Below are positions 13,701-24,935 of a DNA stretch of 64,000 nt, one piece after another. Origin of the DNA: Cymbidium sinense. Taxonomy: Eukaryota; Streptophyta; Magnoliopsida; Asparagales; Orchidaceae. Location of the stretch: contig CM038225.1 of NCBI GenBank assembly GCA_021442155.1, positions 88,300,925 through 88,364,924 on the forward strand, written 5' to 3'. A program made the translations under genes and the position numbers. Every line of letters starts with the position of its first letter. Position 1 is the stretch's first letter. A model generated the notes under the pieces. The model worked only from the letters and a program-made list of their open reading frames with translations, had not been told where the DNA came from and searched no databases.

Positions 13701-13947
13701 ATTAGTTTGATGTTGGATTTTGGCTAAGGAGATAAGTGTAGATTTGGTTAGGCTATAAGCTAAGTAAGTCTCCCAGGTCCTAAGGCATAGCCTAATCCTA
13801 TGGCTAATCCTTCTAAGTCTCTAGGTTTAGGTTAAGTGTTCACTTAGTCACTAGAAGTGTCTTATGACTAAGATGCTCTTAGTGTTTAGAAGACTCCTAG
13901 ATCTATGATGGTAAGATTGAATCCTAACTCCAAAAGTGAGGTCAACA

Positions 13948-14749
13948 AACCACTCATGTTTAGCTTAAGTTTATATTAGTCTTAATGAAGCTTATTCAAA
14001 CATGAAAGGCATTTTAAGATCAATGAAATTATGTCACCATCACATGAGATATTCCACTACTTCCTTTCATTATCAATAATATCCACTTCATTTCATTTTT
14101 AATTTTTAAAATATTTGATTTAGTACATACATATACATGCAATATACCCATATTTTTGCACATTTAATGAATGTTGATGCATGAATTTGATAGAAAAGGG
14201 AGATTTCATCTCATATTTAAGCATATGTAAATATGTATTAAGAATTTAGGCAAGTATGTACCATTGTTAAACCAGGAAAGTGAGATTATTTAAGACCTCC
14301 TTAGGGCTACTTAAAGTCTCTTACTCCCAAAATTTCCAGACTATATACTTACCAATCCAAATGCACATAAACATATAGGTAAACATAGAAAAAAATCATG
14401 AAAAGGTTGTGTATAAATATCTGTTATTTATGTAATGCTAAATGGCATAAAGAAAGGGGTTTCACTTTATATTCTAACATATGCAAACACATAATTGAAT
14501 TTAACCAAGCATGTGTCAATGTTAAACCAGGGAAGTGAGATTATCTAACACCTCCTTGGGGCTACTTAAAGCCTCATATTATCGGCATGCCCAGACTATA
14601 TACTTGCAAATTCAAATACATGTAAGCATAAGCATAGAACATGGGGATAAAACCATCACTTTCCATCTTTTAATTATAAATAAATGAATATTTCATTAAT
14701 TATTTATAATGAACATTGGTTTAACTTCCAAATCATTTGATTCATAATT
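13948..14749 (+). repeat. G1 segment 2, between G2 and G3
   Basis: Resumes the G1 sequence exactly where it left off at 6467, as comparison with F at about 47570-48360 shows. It contains two modules, at about 14250-14347 and 14508-14604. It ends at target site TAATT (14745-14749), used by G3. No gene was seen. Confidence 0.8.
14250..14604 (+). repeat. Two copies of the G-family module (in G1)
   Basis: Starts are about 258 bp apart, with the same core as in G2 (GAAGTGAGATTATCTAA and a TCCAGACTATATACTT-like end). This matches the spacing of about 257 bp in F. Confidence 0.75.
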
Positions 14750-15059
14750 TGTTAACCTCACTTTTAGAGTGAGGATTCAATTTTCTCATCTTAGATCTAG
14801 GAGTCTTCTATACACTAAGATTTCTTTAATCATAGGACACTTCTAGTGGTTTGGTGGACACTTAACCCAAACCTAGGCATTTAAGAGGATTCACCATAGG
14901 ATTAGGCTATGACGTAGGACTAAGAAAACTGACCTTCCCTATGACCTAACCCATGACTTATGCCTAGCCTTAAGTCCAGAACTGAACCTTAAATCAAACC
15001 AAACTCAATTGATTTTTTCTCAAACCATTCAAAACCTTCATTCCAAACTCTACAATCAA

Positions 15060-16330
15060 GCCAATCAACCCATAGGCCAATATCAATTCAATTAACCCAA
15101 GTTAGCCCATTTGAACCCAAAATATCCAAATGAGCCAAAATCTAATTAAATCTAAATAAATTTCAATCAAAGCCATCAATCACTCCTAAATCAATTATCA
15201 AACTCAGTCAAAATCAATTCAACCCAAATCAAACCTAATCCAATTCAATTAGCCCAATTAGTCCACTTAATCTAAAGTGACCAATTTGACCAAATTGAAC
15301 CAAACTCCAATCCAACCCAAATTGGATTGGCTCAACCCCTCAAATCTTTTTCATGATGATTGTTGATCACCTTCGATAACCTAATTGCCATTAATTCAAT
15401 CCAATCAAGCTAATTGACCCAAAGTGACCTATATAACCCATTTGAGCCAAATTCCAATCCAACCCAAATTAGATTGGACCAACCTCCTACTATGATCACT
15501 GATCATCCTTGATTAATTAATTGCAATCAATTGGGTCAAACCAACAAAATTCAATCACTTGACCTAAGTTAACCCAATTAGCTTACATAAGCCAAATTGA
15601 ACCAAACCCCATTCGACATCAAATTGATTGAAACCAATGATTCATACTAACTTCAAATTGATCCTTGAACTTGACTTGACCATCAATTTAGCCAAACTAA
15701 ACCCAGTTGGTCCCTTTGACCCAATTTGACATAAAAAGGCCAAATTGGTCCAAATCAAATTCTAATCTAAATTGATTGTAGCCAATGATTCAAATCTATT
15801 TCAAATTGACTATTGAACATGATTAAACCCTTGGTTGAATTGACCCATTTAGCCCAAAATGACCTAAAAGGTCAAATTAGTCTAAATCATTCTCAAATCA
15901 AAATTGATTAAAATCAAAGCCTACAATCATCTTCAAATGATCAATTGAACCAAAACCAACACCTAAGCTAAGATTATTTGGCCAATTTGACCAAATTGGT
16001 CAACTTAGCCCATTTGACCCATATGAACCCATATGAGTCAAATTCAAATCTAATGCAAACCAAATCAAACCAATTACTCCTAAACATCTCAAATCATCAT
16101 TTGAACTTGACCCAAGCCTTGGTTTACCTAATTTGACCAATTGGTCAACCTAACCCAACCAAGCCCAATTTGACATTCTTGGGTCAAATTGAAAACCCAC
16201 TCAAACTAAGCCCAAACCCATTCAAACTTGTCATGACCCATCATTGGGTCACCATGGGTCAACCCAAATCTAACCCAACCAAAGTTTAACCCAAATTGAC
16301 CTATTACTTAATGGGTAAAGCCATTCAAAT
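15060..16330 (-). repeat. G3 tract of TTGACC / GGTCAA motifs
   Basis: Inverted counterpart of the tract in G2. TTGAC occurs roughly every hundred bases on the + strand (for example at 15293, 15415 and 15985), with further copies on the other strand. It is a degenerate repeat with no coding frame. Confidence 0.65.
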
Positions 16331-17379
16331 GGGATAAAACCCATCCTTGGATGGTCAAACCCATTCCCCTCCCCTTGGTAGCCACTCTAAGCTCCAAATG
16401 GATATGAGGACCACTGGCTCACTTGAACCAAATCTGTTTGGGTCAGCCATGAGCCAAGTGGAGGTGAGCTAATCCACTTTCTCCCATTGACACACATAGG
16501 AAACCAAGGATAGCCACCTCAGCCCTTTGCAGCCACTCCCCTCCCTTAGCCATTCAACCAAGCCACCTCACTGATTCTCTGCCACCCACGGTCACCTGCA
16601 TCGGCCGGCCACCTACAAATTGTAGAGAGCATCCTAACCATCAGATTAGAGGAGGGAGGGGGTATACTCCTCTCATTTCAATTTGAAATGAAGCATTGAG
16701 CATCCTCAGAGCTTTAACAACTCAAGGAGACCTCCTTGAGTGCATTCTTGAGTTCCCAGAGCCTCCCAATCATTGGTGATGTAAAAATCAAGCAAAATAA
16801 GACACCTACTCTGTCCAACCTTTTCCAAACTCAGATATTTTAAAATTAACTTTACCCACATGCTTACCAAGCCCCAATGAGGTGAAATGAATCATTACCC
16901 GATCGATTCGAGCACTAGAGACCACTCCAAGCCTAACTTTGATGGGTTTTTTGGTGATGCTTGATCCACAAAGCCACCGTCAAGGAGGCAAGGCGTGAGC
17001 TTCTTAACTGGGTTTCATCTCTTCAAGATGAAGCTACCTCAGTTGGTTAACTATCAGTCCTGAAGTAAATCATCAATTTTCTAAATTTTATTTGGACTTT
17101 GTGAAAGAAATCATGTTCTCATGTGATTTCCACCTTTAGATCCCTCTAAATCTCTTCCTTAAAGCTTTTAGAGTCGATCATGGGGCCTCTTCAGCTTAGG
17201 CAAGCTCAGATCAAATGGAGGAAGGCAGACGATGTGCATCTTTTATCTCTCAGGAAATGAAGGATCATCCACCATCCATTCTGTATGACTGGAGTGAACA
17301 ACCATTATATATAACCTGGTTTAATCTATATGAACTACGGGATTAATTAAGTGGCCAATCTTGTGGTGTCCATCGTTGC

Positions 17380-17475
17380 CATACCAGCGCCTCATCGGAT
17401 TGTTTAAGTGGCCAATCCCACGGCATCACGTGGAAAGCACTGCCACGTCAGCCACCTGCATGGTGCTGATGGGAT
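17380..17475 (-). promoter_or_regulatory. ACGT / G-box block (in G3)
   Basis: Contains CACGTG (17427-17432) and CCACGTCA (17443-17450) within about 25 bases, inside the GC-richer island that all four units share. These are textbook bZIP/bHLH binding cores. Conservation between copies may be only ancestry. Confidence 0.45.
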
Positions 17476-17567
17476 TAGAGATTGATTAGGCTTAAAAATG
17501 TGTTTTAATTGGCTGAAACTTTATAAATCATAACTAAGTATAGAAAAATCCAAAAAATACAAATAAA

Positions 17568-17935
17568 TATAGTCTGGACATCTAGGTAATACGAGGCTTT
17601 AAGTAGCCTTAAGGAGATCATTTGATTATCTCATTTCATTGGTTTAAATAATGGTACATACTTGCTTACATATTTGATATATGTGTATGTGTATGTGTAT
17701 TTAATTAAAGAATGAGAATCTTCTTTTCTACTAAAAAAACATGCATCCATAATCACTTAAATATATAAAAATACATTACATGTAAGGTAGTGTTGTCTTT
17801 CCAATGTTCATATTTGGATTTACATATGTTTGAATGATGGTGAGTATAGTCTGGACATCCCAGGATTACGAGGCTTTAAGTAGCCCCAAGGAGGTCATTT
17901 GATTACCTCACTTCCTTGGTTTAACAATGACACGC
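17568..17935 (-). repeat. Two copies of the G-family module (in G3)
   Basis: On the + strand they read TATAGTCTGGACATC..., then AGGCTTTAAGTAGCC, then CTCACTTCCTTGG, with starts about 274 bp apart. They are the reverse complement of the modules in G1, G2 and F. Confidence 0.75.
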
Positions 17936-20900
17936 ACTTATTTAATTTCATTCCTATGTACATTTTTATGAGAATTTGAATTGAGCTTTAATTTGCATGC
18001 ATAAATAATTCAATCAAGTAAAGATACAATTTCCAAATGTATGCATCCATGATCATTCAAGTGTGCCAAAATATATTGCATGTATAGGTATGTTAAGTTC
18101 TAAATCATATGCATATTATGGGTGATGGAAAGGAGTGGTTCAACATATTCTATGTGATAGTACTTCAACCACATTAATCTTAAGATATTTTTCATGTTGA
18201 ATAGGATTCTTTAAGGTCAACCTAAACTTATGATTAATAAAAATATTTAATAAATCATTCACTGAAAGAAACTAAATCATAATAATATGCTTTAGAAAAA
18301 ATTTAAAGTAGGGATGAAGGAGGTTAACCCTCTTTCTTCTCTTTGTAACACTTAGATGCTAAGTGTAAATCAAATGAAACAAAGCAAAATGCAAATTAAA
18401 ACTTATAAATCATTTAAACAACTTGAAAACAAACCATCAATCATATTAACTTAAATAATTATGAACTTAAAAATTCCAACTCAAATGCCTAGTTGAGACA
18501 TACCACACTAAGCCTAAACACACACATTAGAATGCTAAGTCACCACTTCTAGCTTTAGGTTAGAATGGTGTATACATGGTGTTGTGTTTTATTTTATGAT
18601 GTAATATTTTAGACTAGATGTTAGGAATGTGGACAATATACTAGATTTTAGTCCATTAATAGCCTAACTTTATTTTCTGCTGGGGATTACACTTAAGGGG
18701 TTGCCTAAAATAAATATAAATATTCTCTTTATTGGATGTTTATGCCCATAAGCATAATCCATATTAGGATAGGTGGGTTTAGTTACCCATGTGTAGGGTG
18801 CTAAGTCTATATTTTAAAATAAAATTGCTTAGGATTGTATATTTATTTAGCTAACCTCAACTTTGCAAGTGTTGTTAGATTCATTTTTTCATAAGCATGT
18901 AATTTTACAATAGAAATTAGGATTAGTACTATGGTGATTAGGATGACTAGTGGCTAGAAGGCTTAATCCTAGGGTGCTCTGTGATGCCTTGAAGTAAATC
19001 AAATCAAATGAAGAAAAAAGAAATGAAGAATGAAGACCCCCATAACATCTAATTTAATTTCAATTATAATATTATTTTATAATTCAGGGTTGTATAAGGG
19101 TAGAGCTCGGCTACTTTTTCTTTTAAGGGTGTATGGCATAGACCTTTTATTATTTTATGAAAGTTTATAAAAATGATTATTATTATATTTATCTTGTGCA
19201 TTAGAATTGCATCTTTTTCATAGTTTTAATGATTGATGTTTGAATGTGTGGCCAGGACGTGGTAGGCTCTTAAGATAAAACTAATTTATCTAACTTAACT
19301 AACAACTCAGAACTGCATTTTAAATAACTTTCAACATCTCTTTAAAGCTTAAGCTATAATCAAGATAATTAAAAGATTTAACAACCTCTTAGCTGTATGT
19401 AGTATGTCTCACAATATGCATATCATATTGAATTAGTTTTCCAAAATGAGGGCCTTCATTCTTGCACTTTAGGGACTACTTGACCTATGAGAGCAACCCC
19501 ATATAATGGAACTTCACCCTCTTTCTCTTTTAATTTGGCCAATAACCAAATTTCATCATCCATTTAAGAAATCTCAAGGCCTTTGTCCAAATGAATGTGT
19601 CAAAATAATATAAAATTTGAAAAATATGTTGCATTTTTAGACTAGCCATATGCTCATACCAAACATGATCTAGTCTCTTAGGGAGTGAGTTTAGGACTCT
19701 AGTCTCTTTAAAAATTAAATAACAAGCCTAAATATCTTGCAATTATATAAGACTGGTCTACATGGTCTTAAATCGTAGGAGGTGTTAGCTGGCGGTCACT
19801 CCAGGTGGTTGTAAGTATTGATGAGTCAAATGGGTCTACCTTCTCTTGTGGAGTAGACCTTTACGTCCCATAGATTTAGGTCAATCTTTGACTTGCTCCC
19901 TAGATTTAGGATCGAGGTTACTGTTTTCTTTTGGCCTATGAGCATAAATCCTCATCTCTTAGGCATTTTCACAATCTTATGTTGATGGATCATAAGATAG
20001 TAATTTAATAAATTTTAACTCAAACAAAGTAAATCCTCTCACTTTCAAACATATATAGCCTCACCATAGGACAGGTAGGAATGCTCACTAGGCTTCCTAG
20101 CATTATGAGTATTTCCTACTTATGTTCATTTGGATTCCAAAATAAGTCTTTCCAATTGAACAATCCCACTTGATTTCCTAAAATAGCTAATTTGATAGTC
20201 TTAACCTTGAAATATTTGGAGATAATAATTGACTGCTTTAATCAAGAGTATTCTCAGGAAATCCCATTTCTAGGATGTAATTAACTATGTAGGCTTGCCT
20301 TCATAGGGAACTTAAGGATCAAGTATAAAATAAACACTGCTTTACTTTTTTATGTAAAGTAGGGGAAGAATCTTTGGTACATATGAAGACCCATCATGTT
20401 TAGGAGTTCTTATTAGGTGATTAGGTCCTTGTAGGGGGATGTTTCTATCTTTTGAGATAGTACATCATACCTTAATTTCATACTTAATCACTTCAATAAG
20501 TATCCCTCTACGATCTATGCGGTGTCCACCCCGACCCATCCAAAAATAAACACCACATAATTAATAATAATTTAAAAATAGTTTGAGATTTACTAGTGAT
20601 AATAGCCACACCATATAATAGCATTTTTTCAACTAATACAATTAGAATGCAATCATATTATTTAATTTTAAAATATGAATATATGAAGTACATGGCATAC
20701 ACATTTATGATTATTGAAAGGAAGTAATTAAATAACATCACACAACATACTTAATTTTAACAAACCCTCAGGATAATCAAGTTAAATAAACATCCATTAA
20801 GTTTAATCAAAGCTTCTTTAAGGATAAATTTTATTGTTCAAGTTATTAAAACCTAAATAGGAGAAATGATACTTAAATTCACTCCATCCCAAATTGGTTG

Positions 20901-21764
20901 TTTAATACATTGAAGAAAAGAAGTTAAATACATTTTATGAATTAATTACACCAATTTGATTACCCTTCCCAAGCTTCTTTAATTTAATTAATCACTTAAG
21001 CATGAACCTTCAATGATATGCTTCAAAAAAATAAATTGGCAATGCACCTAGATAGATTTAATACATTTATGCTCATGCTTAAGATATAATTAAATTAAAA
21101 AAAAAAAAAATATTTAAGCCAGATACTATTATGATTTCCCCACACCAATGGGAGAATCATAACTTCTTTGATGACTTTATGTTGTTAAACATATAAAAGT
21201 TTTATGGGTTGTACTTGAGTTCTTTAAATTAATTTCATTATTAATTTTCTTAATTCATACTTAATTACTAAACATATTAATTAAATTCATTTAGGGAATA
21301 AATTTGAAAATACTTAAGAGAGGAGGTCCTAATTAATTCCCATGGTATCACTATTTCTATTAATTAATTATCCCTAATTACTCAATTTTATTATTCATTG
21401 ATTTTAATAAGTATTAAATCAATTAAAATAAATAATTAGGGTTAAAATTTTAGAATTTCCCAAACCACTTGATAAATAATTCTGAGAAAAATATAGGAGG
21501 CAGAGGATATCCCATGAAGTCAACATGCCAAATTTAGAATTAATTAGCTAAGTAATTTGGCCTAGCCTAAGCTTCAAACCTTAATTAAGCACTATTCCTT
21601 TGGTATTAATTGAGGAATTTATTTTTATTAAATTCTCCTCTATCTAAGTTTTTCAAAATGGGTTTATTTTCATTTTTTGGATTATTTTAAAATTAATTAT
21701 GATTTTTTTGAAGTTCTGACTATTTAATTATATTTTAAAACATAATTAATCACTTTCAACCATC

Positions 21765-21860
21765 AACACCACGTGGATGCTAATGTGGCAGTGCTTTCCA
21801 CATGGTGCCATGATATTAGTTATTTAAAACATCTAACGTGACTACTAACTCAGCGGTGGA
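21765..21860 (+). promoter_or_regulatory. ACGT / G-box block (in G1)
   Basis: CCACGTGG at 21769-21776, followed by TGTGGCAGTGCTTTCCAC, which is also present in F and G3. Same island as described for G3. Confidence 0.45.
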
Positions 21861-22869
21861 GGACACAGTTTCTCCCTGACTATCTGATCTAGAATCAAAT
21901 GATTGAGATTAATCATGATTATGAAGGGATTAAATCAAGATTTCTAGTGCGATTAATAATGGTTGTCCATTCTAATGACGTGGATCGAAGGCTAGTGATC
22001 TGTCATCCCACGAGCATCGAAAGATGAACATCCTTTATCTTCTACTACTCGATTTGAGCTCATGGAACTCGGATGATGATGAAATATAATCCAAAATGAC
22101 CAAGGAAAGATCTAAGGTGATCTTATGGTGGAAATCGCATGTATAATTTATTTTGGAAAAAACCAACGCCAATGGGGCAAACTATGGTAGATTTTACCTC
22201 GCTAGAGCTAAATATTGGTATTCCTTCAACAGAGGTAACTTCATCTTGAAGAAACATAATTCTATTGAGAAGATCTCATGTAACCTCCCAGCTGATTGGT
22301 CTGTGGACCAAATGCCATTGTAGAAGTCACCATAGTTGGTCTAGAGATGCCTTCTGGTGGTCGAATCATTTCATTTTTGGTGGAGTGTCGTGAAGGTGTG
22401 TGAAAGTTAATTTGGCTTTGGTAAAAGTTTGGTGAGGTTGGACAGATGGGGTTCTTGGGTTTGAGTGGAGCTTGGTCTCGCCAGCGATGGAGTGGATGGG
22501 GAGCTCAGGGAATGCTTTGGGATTGCTTAGAATGCTCTAAGGAAGGTGTTTGTTAAGTTTGAATCAATGGGAAGGAGTATACTCTCCTTCTCACCTAAAT
22601 CAAGGGCTGAGATTGGCTAAGCCTTTGGTAGTTGTCTGGCCGAAGTGGGTGGTCCGAGGTGGCTGGGAACTGCTGAAGGAGTATAGTGGGCTACTATGGA
22701 GTGTACACTCCTCCTTAGGTAGACAAATGATTTCCCATGGATGAGCTCACCCTATCTTGCCAAACGGTTGAACCCAAAAGCCTTAGTTAGGTTGAGTTAG
22801 TGATCCTTTATGAAAAAAAGGCCAAAAGTGACTACCAAGGCATGGGGAGGTGGAGAACCCTTCCAAATG

Positions 22870-24200
22870 GGAATTTTGTCTCATTTGGAGGGCTTGGTTC
22901 AATGGGTTTGACCCAACTTGGGTTCACCATGGGTTGGACCCACTTGGGTAGGCCCATGGTGAACCAAAGATGAGTCATGCCAAGTTTGGTTGGGATTAGA
23001 CTTGATTTGGTTGGGTTTGGCTCAATTGGATTCATGTAGGTCAAGTGGGCACAATTGGGCCAAATTGACCCATTTGACCAAATTAGGTCAAAGTGGGGTT
23101 TGGTTAAGTTTAATGAGGCAATTGGTTTGATTTAATTTGGGATAAATGGATCATGTTCACCAATTTGATCAAATTGGAAAAATTAGCTTGAGCATGGATT
23201 ATGTCTATGTTCAATTGGTCATTAGTCATTTATTGGAAGAGTTGATTTGAATTGATTTGGATTAGGGAGTGATTTGGTTCAATTTGATGCTTTCAATCAA
23301 ATTGCTAAGTAGGCCAATCGGGATGGGTTGACCAAATTGGATCCAATTGAAGGTTGGATCATGTCCAATAGTTAGTTGGTGATTGGTTAGAAGTATATGT
23401 TTCAACCAATTTTGTTTAGGATTTAATTTGGCTCAATTTATCCCTTTAGGTCAAATTGGGTCAACTTGGGTTAAGGGGCCAAATTAGCTTGGTCAGGTTC
23501 AATTGGCTTTAATTAGTGGTTGAGTCATATTCAAAATTCAATTTTTATTTTATGAGAGTCATTGATTGCAATTAATTTGGCTTAGAATATGATTTGACAT
23601 AATTTGGCCTTTTAGGTTATTTTGGGTCAACTTGGGTTAAAGGGCCAAATTGGCTTGGTTAGGTCCAATTGATTGTAGTAGAGTATTTAATATGACCTAC
23701 AATCATCAATGAAGAGATTGGATAGCTTGATCTGATCTAATGGGGGTTTGATTGAAGTTTGGTCTAATTGAACCTTTTAGGTCATTTTGGTAAGTGGTTC
23801 CATCAAGTCAATTTAATTAATTGAGGCTATAGAGGGTTGGAGTATATTCAATGATGAATTTAAAGTTGATTGGTGGCTTTGACTGCAATTGATTTGAGTT
23901 CGATTGGGTTTTGACTCATTTAAACCTTTTAGGTCAAATGGATTGACTTCGGTTACTTAAGTCTAATTAATTTAGTTTGCTTGATTGCAAGTGCTAGAAT
24001 AGTTTATAATGATTCATTGGATAATTAGAATGATTGAGAGAATTGAATTGAGTTTGGTTAGCTTGGGTTGATTTGAATGGAGTTATATGATTTGAAGTGG
24101 ATTAACTTGAGTTAAGATGCCAAATTAGCATGGAGCTTTGATTGGAAATCAAATTCAATCAATTTCAATTGATTGGTTTGAGGTTGAGATTTCAATCATT
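22870..24200 (+). repeat. G1 tract of GGTCAA / TTGACC motifs
   Basis: The same low-complexity tract as in G2 and F, here in + orientation, with recurring AGGTCAAATTGGGTCAACTT-like phrases. No coding frame of note. Confidence 0.65.
22921..22965 (+). other. 13-bp perfect inverted repeat in G1
   Basis: GGTTCACCATGGG (22921-22933) and CCCATGGTGAACC (22953-22965) flank a 19-base loop. Unit F keeps a 10-bp version at 50799-50837, so the dyad predates the split of the copies. Function unknown. Confidence 0.7.
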
Positions 24201-24429
24201 TGGTTTTTGGTTTAAATGCATTGATTGGTTTGAGTGCCAGCAGGCCTTAAGGTAAGTGAGCCCACTTCTCCTAAGGTAAGCTCTACACCTAAAGTTATGC
24301 CCTACAAATCTCTAGGCCCCTTAATCACTAGAAATTTCCTAGCACAAAGAAACCCTAAGTGTATAGAAGAATCCTAAACTTGGGATTGGAGTGATCAGTC
24401 CTCACTCTAAAATTGAGGTCAGGAAGCTC

Positions 24430-24935
24430 TTATCACAGACATTCTAAAGGAAGATAATTTTATGTGGACCATAGAAGTTGAAAGAGACATTTAAAGAATT
24501 AAAACACTTATGATTTTCTCTCCTATCTTAAGACTTACTGACTTCAATAAAGTCTTTGAAGTGACTTGTGATATATCAGGTATTAAAATAGGTAGAATAT
24601 TATGTCAAGAAAACCATTACATTGCCTTCTTCAGTGAGAAATTAAATGATGTTAAGAAAAAATATTTCACTATGATTGAGAGTTTTATGCGATTATTCAA
24701 ACTCTTAAACATTGGAGGTATTATCTATTACATAAAGCGTTTGTTTTGAATACTGATTATCAAGCTTTAAATTTTATTAACTCTTAAAAGAAACTAAATC
24801 ATAGAAATTCTAAGTGGGTTGAATATCTTCAAGATTTTTCACTTGTGCTTAAACTTAAAGCTGAGATAGAAAATATACCAGCATATGCTCCATCTAAAGT
24901 ATCTTTAATGGTTTCACCCTTTAAATTTTAAATTG
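24430..24935 (+). pseudogene. Element A RNase H (broken)
   Basis: Pol resumes after the G1 insertion in the RT connection and RNase H domain. FEVTCDISG near 24557 matches FEVTCDASR in element C and includes the first catalytic Asp. The Glu-bearing segment is damaged (KKYFTMIESFMRLF against YSTYDREFYAV), and the later NTDYQALNFI fits the SDHHALKFI position. Stops occur at 24747 and after. The enzyme would degrade the RNA strand during reverse transcription. Confidence 0.75.

Larger units (their letters stand above)
6468..13947 (+). mobile_element. Unit G2 of the G family, intact
   Basis: Starts AGTGGTGTTTATTTTTGG (TG mutated to AG) and ends AAAAGTGAGGTCAACA. Perfect target-site duplications AACCA lie at 6463-6467 and 13948-13952, and G1 sequence continues on both sides. 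At 7,480 bp it is the longest copy. In order it contains the left-end block, three repeated modules (9139-9784), an AT-rich block (about 9900-11150), the ACGT-type block near 11180-11310, a region with GTATACTCC, a long GGTCAA/TTGACC tract, and the right-end hairpin. It shares the TTTATTTTTGGATG variant with G3. It has no coding capacity and no LTR pair. Confidence 0.85.
14750..20557 (-). mobile_element. Unit G3 of the G family, inverted
   Basis: Inserted in G1 in the opposite orientation to G2. On the + strand it begins TGTTAACCTCACTTTTAG and ends AATAAACACCACA, the reverse complements of the family's right and left ends. Perfect target-site duplications TAATT lie at 14745-14749 and 20558-20562. 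It is 5,808 bp. It lacks a block of about 1.3 kb that G2 has at about 9800-11130, with the junction near 17520-17570. It shares the TTTATTTTTGGATG-type left end with G2. Noncoding and without terminal direct repeats. Confidence 0.85.
4159..24424 (+). mobile_element. Unit G1 of the G family, itself split by G2 and G3
   Basis: A TATGGTG...GGTCAGGA unit (family ends TGTGGTG...GGTCAACA) inserted in element A pol. Target-site duplications AGCTT (4154-4158) and AGCTC (24425-24429) flank it with one mismatch, and the pol reading picks up directly beyond the second. G1 consists of 4159-6467, 13948-14749 and 20558-24424. Without G2, G3 and their duplicated sites it is about 6.97 kb. No terminal direct repeats, long ORF, primer-binding site or pol similarity was seen. 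G1 and F share the variant TTTTAATTTGGAGTC near the left end, which differs from G2 and G3. TG...CA ends and a 5-bp TSD point to integrase-type insertion, most simply a giant solo LTR. Confidence 0.8.
20558..24424 (+). repeat. G1 segment 3 (right end)
   Basis: Continues G1 after G3, starting with the second TAATT. It holds the AT-rich block (about 20570-21760), the ACGT block, a region with GGAGTATACTCTCC and the GGTCAA tract. It ends with the right-end hairpin (CCTCACT...AATTGAGG) and GGTCAGGA. No gene was seen. Confidence 0.8.

Noticed and set aside
6468..20557. A single 14-kb foldback element with multi-kilobase inverted repeats
   Set aside because: Each arm has its own two ends and its own perfect 5-bp TSD (AACCA and TAATT), and G1 sequence lies between them. 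Two independent insertions explain it.
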